This document shows positions 58,477-64,000 of a stretch of 64,000 nt of DNA, piece by piece. The notes under the pieces are model-generated. The model made no database searches and was not told the DNA's origin. It was given only the letters and a program-made list of their open reading frames with translations. How positions within the stretch are numbered: the first letter of the stretch is position 1; every line of letters starts with the position of its first letter. The stretch covers positions 124,001 through 188,000 of the forward strand of contig NZ_FOFR01000014.1 in the NCBI RefSeq assembly GCF_900110955.1. Direction: 5' to 3'. This stretch comes from Lentzea xinjiangensis. Its GTDB lineage: Bacteria > Actinomycetota > Actinomycetes > Mycobacteriales > Pseudonocardiaceae. Position numbers and translations under genes: made by a program.

Positions 58477-58494
58477 TCAGTGGAGGTAACGCAT
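58477..58494 (-). CDS. bytA: Minimal RiPP precursor pentapeptide MRYLH
   Basis: The complete 18-bp gene reads ATG CGT TAC CTC CAC TGA on the minus strand. A GGGGG ribosome-binding site lies seven bases upstream. BytA precursors of biarylitides are pentapeptides of the form MRYxH (MRYYH in Planomonospora, MRYLH reported as a P450Blt substrate). The core is the last three residues, and the side-chain link joins Tyr3 and His5. The P450 gene follows by 96 bases, as in known loci. This is among the shortest protein genes known and is missed by normal gene finders. Confidence 0.9.
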   Translation of the reverse strand: MRYLH

Positions 58495-58544
58495 GGGTGC
58501 ACCCCCTTTTCCCTCGCTGGATCGGGTGGTCCGGATCCGGCGGA

Positions 58545-59525
58545 TCAGACCTGGGCCGGTCGCGTCACCTCGCGGCGCCGACGGCCCCGGCGCGTGTAGA
58601 AGGTGACCTCGGGCGTGTCGCCGAACAGGTTCAGCGCGAGACCGCGCTCCTCGGTCCACCCCTGCAGCAGGAATTCCGCGCCACCGACGTTGACGAGACC
58701 GACCGGTGGTTCCCCGTCGATTTCGAGGAGCAGCCTGCCGTCTTTCTCGGTGACCCTGGCCGGGTGGTCGGGTGCACCGTTCTCGGCGGCCGGGGAATCG
58801 AGCTGCAGAAACCACGCGGGAACCGCGGTCCGGCAGTGGAAATCGGCCAGTTCGCGCGGCAGGAGCGCGATTTCCGGCCGCGTGAACGCGACAGCGCTGC
58901 GCGGGATCGCGCTCTGGAACGGCTCGGGGTAGAGCGCCAGCAACTCCGGCGTGACCTGGCAGTCGACCACCAGGTGGACGCGGGCGTCGGTGCCGGTGTT
59001 GACCAGGCTGTGCGGCCGGCTGAAGTCGCCGTACCAGAGCGTGCCCGGTTGCCACCGGTGCTCGACACCCCCGACCGTGAGCACCGCGCCGTCGTTGGTG
59101 ACGATCGGCACGTGCAGCCGCACGAAGCCGTAGTCCAGGCCGGTCGGCGTGTCCACGTGCTCGGGCACCCGCACGCCCGGCGCCAGCGACATCAGCCGCG
59201 CGCTGCGCAGAGGACACGGCAGCGAGGCGAGCACCTCGGCGAGGTACGGCGTCTGCCCGGCCAGGGGGGTCGGACCGAAGTCGTCGGTGCCGGGACCGCC
59301 GGGATCGGTGCGCTCGGTGCGTCCCCCCGGCGCCCGCAGCGGGATGACCTTCCAGTTCTCCGGCGTCGCCGTGACCGTCTGGCCCCTGTCGGCGAGCGTG
59401 CGCTGAGTCCCCCAGGAATCCGCGGTGATCCGGGCGAGGTCTGCCCGCAGTTCCTCCGCGTCGAACTCGCGGTCCAACCGGATCGCTTCCGGAAGCTCTT
59501 TGATCGGGTTGGGGATTCGTGTCAT
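58545..59525 (-). CDS. Aspartyl/asparaginyl beta-hydroxylase-like 2-oxoglutarate enzyme
   Basis: This 326-residue protein has a DSBH domain of the aspartyl/asparaginyl beta-hydroxylase type. Iron ligands are H123 and D125 (PEHVD) and H172 (SRPHSLVN), and R182 (ARVHLVVD) probably binds 2-oxoglutarate. A C-terminal domain of about 130 residues follows. Family members hydroxylate Asp or Asn side chains, or other residues in natural-product pathways. It ends 50 bases before the pentapeptide gene on the same strand, so it is probably co-transcribed. A tailoring role on the cross-linked tripeptide, for example at His or Tyr, is an inference. Confidence 0.82.
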   Translation of the reverse strand: MTRIPNPIKELPEAIRLDREFDAEELRADLARITADSWGTQRTLADRGQTVTATPENWKVIPLRAPGGRTERTDPGGPGTDDFGPTPLAGQTPYLAEVLASLPCPLRSARLMSLAPGVRVPEHVDTPTGLDYGFVRLHVPIVTNDGAVLTVGGVEHRWQPGTLWYGDFSRPHSLVNTGTDARVHLVVDCQVTPELLALYPEPFQSAIPRSAVAFTRPEIALLPRELADFHCRTAVPAWFLQLDSPAAENGAPDHPARVTEKDGRLLLEIDGEPPVGLVNVGGAEFLLQGWTEERGLALNLFGDTPEVTFYTRRGRRRREVTRPAQV

Positions 59526-59694
59526 GAATTCACCTCGCTGGCCGGGTGCTGCAATCGAGCATTGAGGTTTTCAGGAGTTCCTGTCAACACCGCCGCAGGC
59601 CACTTGTCGCGCATTGGTGAACGTGGTAATTCCGGTTGTCCTGACCTGTTCGGCCGGGTGTTCAACCGGGTAGGTCCGCGGTTGAACGCAGGAA

Positions 59695-59745
59695 CGCGGA
59701 ACGCGCCATGTCCGTCCCGGCAGGACGGACGTGGCGCGCTCCGCG
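59695..59745 (-). terminator. Long hairpin terminator of the GAF-ANTAR gene
   Basis: About 23 pairs with two G-U wobbles (59695-59717 with 59722-59745) lie 46 bases past the stop of the leftward GAF-ANTAR gene. The rest of the 59526-59790 gap shows only the hydroxylase promoter region. Confidence 0.8.
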
Positions 59746-59790
59746 GTGACTCGGGTCAAGACAGGGCAGGCCGACGCGATCCGGCGCCCG

Positions 59791-60561
59791 TCACGCGTCT
59801 TGCCCGGAACCGTTCTGTTCCGGGGCGGGCTGACCGATGATGGTGGCGATGAACCGTTCTGCCAGCGCGTGGAGCTTGACGTTCTCGCGCTGCGACTGCT
59901 CGGCGAGCATGCGGAAGGCTTCGTCGGCGGTGATTCCGTGCACGGCCATGAGAACACCTTTGGCCTGGTCGATCACGGCGCGCGTCGTCAGTGCGGCGCG
60001 GAGCTGCCCGGCGAGCCGGAACGCCCGCAGGTACATGCTGTGGCTGCGCAGGGCCGTTTCCACGGCGGTGGTGTAGAGCGCCAGCAGCGGAGCGTCCAGC
60101 TCCCGGAAACCGTGGTCCTGCTTGGAGTAGCCGTTGATCGCACCGGAGTGCTTGTCGTCCACGGTCAGCGGCGCGGACAGGAAGCTGACCATCCCGGCGG
60201 CGCGGCACTCGGCGCCGAGAACGGGCCAGCGCTCTTCCACCTCGTCGATCGTCGCCCGCGCCACCCGGCCGGTCCTGGAGGCCTCCAGGCAAGGACCGTC
60301 GGCCAGGTCGTACTGCACTCCGTCCAGCCGGGCGACGAGGTCGCTCGTGCTCGCGGCGGTGAACGGCTTGCCGTCGTCGAGCAGGGTCACGGTCGCTTCG
60401 TCCAGCCCCGGCACCGCGCGTACGACCTGCTCGCACACCTGGTGCATCAGCTGCCGCAGGTCGTCCTCACGGCTGAGCGCCTCCGAAAGCCGCTCCAGCG
60501 CGGTGGTGATCTCGTCCAGGACGACAGGCAGCAGCGGATCCAGGTGCTTCGAAGCTGGCAT
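59791..60561 (-). CDS. GAF and ANTAR domain protein, leftward
   Basis: This 256-residue protein has a GAF domain (about 30-175: VTLLDDGKPFTAASTSDLVARLDGVQYDLADGPCLEASRTGRVAR) and a C-terminal ANTAR RNA-binding domain (LRAALTTRAVIDQAKGVLMAVHGITADEAFRMLAEQSQRENVKLHALAERF). GAF-ANTAR proteins bind paired RNA hairpins to antiterminate transcription after a signal at GAF. ATG 60561 follows GAGGGGA. It is divergent from a similar gene at 60865. Confidence 0.92.
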   Translation of the reverse strand: MPASKHLDPLLPVVLDEITTALERLSEALSREDDLRQLMHQVCEQVVRAVPGLDEATVTLLDDGKPFTAASTSDLVARLDGVQYDLADGPCLEASRTGRVARATIDEVEERWPVLGAECRAAGMVSFLSAPLTVDDKHSGAINGYSKQDHGFRELDAPLLALYTTAVETALRSHSMYLRAFRLAGQLRAALTTRAVIDQAKGVLMAVHGITADEAFRMLAEQSQRENVKLHALAERFIATIIGQPAPEQNGSGQDA

Positions 60562-60772
60562 GGTCGTCCCCTCGCCGAGTGACGGGAACTCCACGGCGAG
60601 GGCGCACGGCGGGTAGGTCCCGCCGGCTCTGGGCTGAACCGGACAAGTCGTGCGACGTCCGGTATCCCGTCCACCACAGATGTTTGTGGTGAGCGCCAGT
60701 TTTCGGCGCACGGAAGACCACAGACGACATCAGCTTAGCGCGGTCCGGCTTCTCCGGTGACGGCAGTGCCCG

Positions 60773-60797
60773 GTTTGACGTGGAACCTGCGGGGAAG
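60773..60797 (+). promoter_or_regulatory. Sigma-B-like promoter of the rightward GAF-ANTAR gene
   Basis: GTTT (60773-60776), 15 bases, GGGAAG (60792-60797), 67 bases before the ATG. The spacing equals the other sigma-B-like sites at 48321, 63377 and 63586. Confidence 0.55.
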
Positions 60798-60864
60798 CCC
60801 GGTGCACCGGTGCACGCCGTTCATCGGAGAAGGCAGCGAGCCGGCGCGGGAGGTGTGACTGCGG

Positions 60865-61587
60865 ATGAACCACGACCTGCCGCTGGCGGACGAGCTGGCC
60901 GCCGTGTCCGCGCGGATGTCGGGTCTGTTGCTGTCCCGGGAAACGGTGGGCACGGCGTTGAGCCTGGTGACGTCCTTGGCCGGAGAAGCGCTTCCCGGCA
61001 CCGCGGGAGCCGGTGTGACGTTGCTCGACGAGCAGGGCCGCAGAGCGACCGCGGCGGCCACCGATCCGATCGTCGACCACCTCGACGGGCTCCAGTACGA
61101 ACTGGGGGAGGGGCCGTGCCTGCACGCGTGGGAACGGCGTCATGTGGTCAGGATCGACGACGTCGCCGGGGACGAGCGGTGGCCGCGCTGGATCGCTGCC
61201 GCCAGGAAGTCCGAGATGCGGTCGGCGTTGAGCGCACCGATGGTCGCCGGAGGCGACGCGCTGGGTGCCATCAAGGTGTACGGCCGCAGGCCGGGAGTCT
61301 TCGGGGAACGAGAGGAGTACCTGCTCACGATGTTCGCCGCGCAGTCCGCGATCCTGGTGGCCAACATGCGGTCGTTCGAGAACGCCAGAAGACTGAGCGA
61401 GGCGCTCACCGACGCGCTGCGCGGCCGCGATGTGATCAACATGGCCAAGGGGATCGTCATGGCCCGTGAACATGTCGACGAGGGGACCGCTTTCGCCGTG
61501 CTGGCGCGGCGCTCCCACGAGGAGAACAAGAAGCTGCGCGACTTGGCCGGCGCTCTCGTGCGCTCCACCGTCCGGCGCGACCGCTGA
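60865..61587 (+). CDS. GAF and ANTAR domain protein, rightward
   Basis: This 240-residue protein has a GAF domain (VTLLDEQGRRATAAATDPIVDHLDGLQYELGEGPCLHAWERRHVVRIDD) and a C-terminal ANTAR domain (LRGRDVINMAKGIVMAREHVDEGTAFAVLARRSHEENKKLRDLAGAL). It is similar in design to the leftward gene and is followed by a PP2C phosphatase gene after five bases, so both are one operon. Likely role: stress-responsive antitermination. Confidence 0.93.
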   Translation: MNHDLPLADELAAVSARMSGLLLSRETVGTALSLVTSLAGEALPGTAGAGVTLLDEQGRRATAAATDPIVDHLDGLQYELGEGPCLHAWERRHVVRIDDVAGDERWPRWIAAARKSEMRSALSAPMVAGGDALGAIKVYGRRPGVFGEREEYLLTMFAAQSAILVANMRSFENARRLSEALTDALRGRDVINMAKGIVMAREHVDEGTAFAVLARRSHEENKKLRDLAGALVRSTVRRDR

Positions 61588-61592
61588 TCGCC

Positions 61593-63062
61593 ATGTCCTC
61601 CGATCAGCAAGCCTCGCAGGAAGATGAGCAGCGTCGCGCGCTGTGGCTCGCGTTCGGCCGGGCCGATCTGACGCTGGAGCAGTTGTGGACGCGGTACTTC
61701 GCCCTCGGCGGCGAGGCGGGCTTGGTCGAGGTCGAGGCGTACCTGCACGGCTTGATGCCGTTGCCCGCGGTGCAGCGGGACATGCTGGCGCACGCGATCA
61801 ACGAGCGTCTTGACGAGCTCACCTGGCCGCACCGGGTGCCCTACACCTTCCCGGCCAGGCCCGGCCGCCCGCGGACCGGACCGCTGGCGAGTCTGGTGGA
61901 CCTGCTCGACGGCATGCACCAGGCGCCACCGGAACAGCTCCCCGCCGCCGCGGCGCGCGCGGGCCGGGCGCTGGGACTGCGGATCGCGATCTACCTCGTC
62001 GACTACCAGCAGCAGGTGCTGCACCCGCTGGGCGGCCCGGACGACTGCGACCGCACTCCCGTGGGGGTGGACACGAGCCTGGCGGGGCGCGCCTTCCGCA
62101 CGGTGCAGACGCTCGCCAGCACCACCGGCGGGCATCAGCGGTTGTGGGTTCCTCTGCTCGACGGGGTGGAACGCCTCGGCGTCCTGGACGTGACCCCGCC
62201 CGAGGGAACGGATCTGCAGGACCCGGACCTGCGCCTGCGGTGCCGCTGGCTGTCGGCCCTCATCGGCCATCTGGTCACCATCAGCACCAACTACGGCGAT
62301 GGCCTGGACGCGGTTCGTCTGCAGCGGCAGCGGAGCCCGGCGGCGGACCTGATCTGGCAGCTGCTGCCCCCGCTCACGGCGGCGACCGACAACTTCGCCG
62401 TCGCCGGCGTGCTGGAGCCCTGCTACGAGGTCGGTGGCGACGCCTTCGACTACGCGTTGTCGCCGTCGACGGCGTCGCTCGCGATCTTCGACGCCGTCGG
62501 CCACACCCTGCGCGACGGGTTCGTCGCCGCGGCGGCACTGGCCGCCTGCCGCAGCAACCGCCGCGTGGGCCACGGCCTGTTCGACCAGGCAGGCGCCATC
62601 GACGAGACGATCACCGGCCAGTTCCCCGACGGCGCGTTCGCGACCGGTGTCCTCGCCGAGCTGGACCTGGGCAGCGGCCGCCTGCGCTACCTCAACGCCG
62701 GGCACCCGCCACCGCTGGTGCTGCGGTCCGGCAAAGTCGTCAAACGCCTCACCGGCGGACAACGGCCGCCGTTCGGGCTGGGGACCGGTGAGCTCACCAT
62801 CGCCGAGGAGGTCCTGCAGCCCGATGACTGGCTCGTCCTGCACACCGACGGAGTCACGGAGGCCCGCGACGTGAACGGCGAGCTCTTCGGCGAGACCCGG
62901 CTGGCGGACTTCCTGGAACGGGAGGCCGCGGCCGGTCACCCACCGCCGGAGACGGCCCGGCGGCTGGTCAAGGCCCTGCTGGCGCACCAGAACGGCGCGC
63001 TGCGGGACGACGCCTCCGTCGTGCTGGCCCGGTGGATCAAGAGCGACGAGCTGGGGTTCTGA
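61593..63062 (+). CDS. SpoIIE/RsbU-type PP2C phosphatase
   Basis: This 489-residue protein has an N-terminal helical region of about 80 residues and a GAF-like sensor (about 100-225). A SpoIIE-type phosphatase domain follows, with the Asp residues of EVGGDAFDYALSPSTASLAIFDAVGHT and of LVLHTDGVTEARD and the conserved YLNAGHPPPLVLR. RsbU-like phosphatases dephosphorylate anti-sigma antagonists to activate sigma-B-like factors. The neighbouring sigma-B-like promoters fit that role. It is directly downstream of the GAF-ANTAR gene. Confidence 0.92.
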   Translation: MSSDQQASQEDEQRRALWLAFGRADLTLEQLWTRYFALGGEAGLVEVEAYLHGLMPLPAVQRDMLAHAINERLDELTWPHRVPYTFPARPGRPRTGPLASLVDLLDGMHQAPPEQLPAAAARAGRALGLRIAIYLVDYQQQVLHPLGGPDDCDRTPVGVDTSLAGRAFRTVQTLASTTGGHQRLWVPLLDGVERLGVLDVTPPEGTDLQDPDLRLRCRWLSALIGHLVTISTNYGDGLDAVRLQRQRSPAADLIWQLLPPLTAATDNFAVAGVLEPCYEVGGDAFDYALSPSTASLAIFDAVGHTLRDGFVAAAALAACRSNRRVGHGLFDQAGAIDETITGQFPDGAFATGVLAELDLGSGRLRYLNAGHPPPLVLRSGKVVKRLTGGQRPPFGLGTGELTIAEEVLQPDDWLVLHTDGVTEARDVNGELFGETRLADFLEREAAAGHPPPETARRLVKALLAHQNGALRDDASVVLARWIKSDELGF

Positions 63063-63101
63063 GCGCCACCGGCCGCCCGCACGCGCCGGAGGGGTGCTTG
63101 C

Positions 63102-63332
63102 TCAGCACGGCCGTGAGCGGTGCCGGCACGTGGCGTGCAGGCACGCACCGGCCATCAGCACCAGCGCGCCCCCGAAGACCAGCGTGAAGGTGGCCGTCCA
63201 GGCGCCGGCCACGATGCCGAGCACGCCGAGCAGGTCGACGGCCAGGCGGACGGGGCGGCGGTTCGCCCGCAGCCGCACGGTGTCGTCGACGGCGAGCCGG
63301 CGTTCGGTCTGCCGTTGCTCCGAGTGGTTCAC
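63102..63332 (-). CDS. DUF3040-like small membrane protein
   Basis: This 76-residue protein resembles the 46240-46512 protein: a polar N terminus, RRPVRLAVDLLGVLGIVAGAWT, then FTLVFGGALVLMAGACLHATCRHRS, which matches VFAGVLVLMVGACLHTTRRHR of the first copy. GTG at 63332 has AAAGGGAA upstream. A promoter of the ctaD type lies at 63377-63401. The function is unknown, and a stress link is suggested by the promoter. Confidence 0.78.
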   Translation of the reverse strand: MNHSEQRQTERRLAVDDTVRLRANRRPVRLAVDLLGVLGIVAGAWTATFTLVFGGALVLMAGACLHATCRHRSRPC

Positions 63333-63376
63333 GGTTCCCTTTCGTCGGCGGGCGGCAGGCGTACCGCAGCGGAGGG

Positions 63377-63401
63377 CTACCCGGCACAGCCTGCTTCACA
63401 C
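63377..63401 (-). promoter_or_regulatory. Sigma-B-like promoter of the DUF3040-like gene
   Basis: Leftward GTGT, 15 bases, GGGTAG. The spacer GAAGCAGGCTGTGCC resembles the ctaD spacer CCGGCAGGTTCTGCG, and the flank GGGTAGCCC is shared. Confidence 0.55.
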
Positions 63402-63585
63402 GTCATCCGGTGATGTGCCGGTAGGCCCCGTGCCGCACGCGGTGGAGGAGCGGGTCGCCCCCGGCAGCCGGTTTAGCGCGCACGTGCGCAGCCGTTGGAC
63501 CGTTCGTGGTCGTGATGACGGTTCCGGCGCACGTGGTGACCTTCGCGACGGGAGTCTCAAAAGGACGTACAGCGACGCAGATGAC

Positions 63586-63610
63586 GTTTTGTGGACGTAT
63601 ACCAGGGAAT
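63586..63610 (+). promoter_or_regulatory. Sigma-B-like promoter of the carboxylate-amine ligase gene
   Basis: GTTT (63586-63589), 15 bases, GGGAAT (63605-63610), about 100 bases before the GTG start. The rest of 63402-63708 shows no gene. Confidence 0.55.
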
Positions 63611-63708
63611 ACGACCAATGCCACTCGTGACGACGGGCGGTCGACCGCCGGTGAAGCAGGTGCCGGACCATCTCGGTGCTGTACGCGCCAAGGACAAGGC
63701 GGTGAGAC

Positions 63709-64000
63709 GTGGAACAGGCACGTTCGTCCGATGTGTGGAGTCCGACTGTCGGTGTGGAGGAAGAATTCCTCCTGGTGCACCCCGTGACCGGGTTGCCGGT
63801 GAACCGGTCGGACGAGGTCGTCGCCGTCGCGCGGGAGTTCTTCGGGCTCGGCCTGGACTACGAGCTGACCATGGCGCAGGTGGAGACCAACACCCCGGTG
63901 TGCGGTGACGCCGAGCAGGTGCGGCATGAGCTGATCAGCACCCGCCGCGCGGTCGGGAAGGCCGCGCGCATGGCGGGCTGCCGGGCCATCGCGGTGGGTG
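63709..64000 (+). CDS. Carboxylate-amine ligase, GCS2/YbdK family (C terminus beyond window)
   Basis: The frame opens at a GTG (63709) with GGTGAG just upstream and stays open to the window end (97 residues). VGVEEEFLLVHPVTGLPVNRSDEVV is the N-terminal motif of YbdK-type ligases, followed by DYELTMAQVETNTPVCGDAEQVRHELISTRRAVGKAARMAGCRAIAVG. Members form weak gamma-glutamyl bonds (glutamate-cysteine ligase 2). The usual length is about 370 residues, so some three quarters lie outside. A sigma-B-like promoter precedes it. Confidence 0.88.
   Translation, partial: MEQARSSDVWSPTVGVEEEFLLVHPVTGLPVNRSDEVVAVAREFFGLGLDYELTMAQVETNTPVCGDAEQVRHELISTRRAVGKAARMAGCRAIAVG

Noticed and set aside
58477-59217. 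Long minus-strand frame ending in GGAPMRYLH, suggesting a 246-residue protein instead of a pentapeptide
   Set aside because: Most of it overlaps the conserved hydroxylase gene in another frame, and its composition is non-coding. The ATG with GGGGG seven bases upstream defines the short gene.

Overview
The window is about 70% GC, with many GTG starts, ATGA/GTGA start-stop overlaps, SARP/NB-ARC/TPR regulators, GAF-ANTAR and PP2C stress proteins and sigma-B-like promoters. It comes from a filamentous actinobacterium, most probably a member of the Pseudonocardiaceae (Lentzea, Saccharothrix or Actinosynnema type). The genus is an inference from general gene content, not from a marker gene. About 53 protein genes are supported, plus four tRNA genes, four gene remnants and several very short ORFs.

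Layout. 1-10.4 kb: a leftward operon-like block with two tandem WGR/DUF4132 paralogues, a MoxR-type AAA+ ATPase and a DUF5682 protein cut by the window edge. 10.6-12.3 kb: a GH13 alpha-glucosidase behind LacI-type operators. 12.3-12.9 kb: a compact rightward transcription unit. An 18-codon leader ORF rich in Gln, His, Met and Cys codons is followed by a rho-independent terminator and then by four divergent tRNA genes for Gln(CTG), His(GTG), Met(CAT) and Cys(GCA). The tRNAs come in the same order as the leader codons. This looks like a tRNA operon controlled by ribosome-mediated attenuation, and a DUF1684 gene follows it. 13.6-17.2 kb: an APH-like kinase, an I36-type secreted protein, an excalibur membrane protein, an orphan LacI-type operator with a 9-codon ORF, and a LacI regulator. 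17.3-27.5 kb: two SARP/NB-ARC/TPR regulators, a YCII protein with an ECF sigma factor, a secreted protein of unknown function, and an ECF sigma factor fused to a zinc-binding, membrane-anchored, secreted tail.

27.7-33 kb: a decayed TPR gene, two GT87 mannosyltransferase-like proteins, a VanZ/RDD membrane protein and a graveyard of three gene remnants. 33-36.5 kb: a D-amino-acid-type operon (YheO/DauR-like regulator, ornithine-cyclodeaminase-like enzyme, D-threonine-aldolase-like enzyme). 36-46 kb: TetR, AraC and MerR regulators beside single redox enzymes (GDSL esterase, acyl-CoA dehydrogenase-like, Ohr, ketopantoate reductase-like, MDR, SDR), with several visible palindromic operators. 46-48.3 kb: cytochrome c oxidase subunit I with a DUF3040 protein. 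48.3-53 kb: an MFS/TetR pair, a secreted Cys-containing repeat protein with recent internal duplication, and a secreted EEP-type phosphodiesterase/nuclease.

53.4-59.5 kb: a small biosynthetic locus. It holds a StrR-like regulator, an ArsR-like regulator, an MFS exporter, a methyltransferase, a cytochrome P450, an 18-bp gene encoding the pentapeptide MRYLH, and an aspartyl/asparaginyl beta-hydroxylase-like protein. The 18-bp gene next to a P450 is the signature of biarylitide-type minimal RiPPs (bytA/bytO). The hydroxylase beside it suggests a tailored version. 59.8-64 kb: two divergent GAF-ANTAR proteins, a SpoIIE-type PP2C phosphatase, a second DUF3040 protein and the start of a GCS2/YbdK-type carboxylate-amine ligase. 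Sigma-B-like promoters (GTKT-N15-GGGWAK) precede several genes in the last 18 kb, so this end looks like part of a general stress regulon.

The two discoveries most worth following are the attenuated Gln-His-Met-Cys tRNA operon (12385-12824) and the MRYLH biarylitide locus with its extra hydroxylase (57187-59525).
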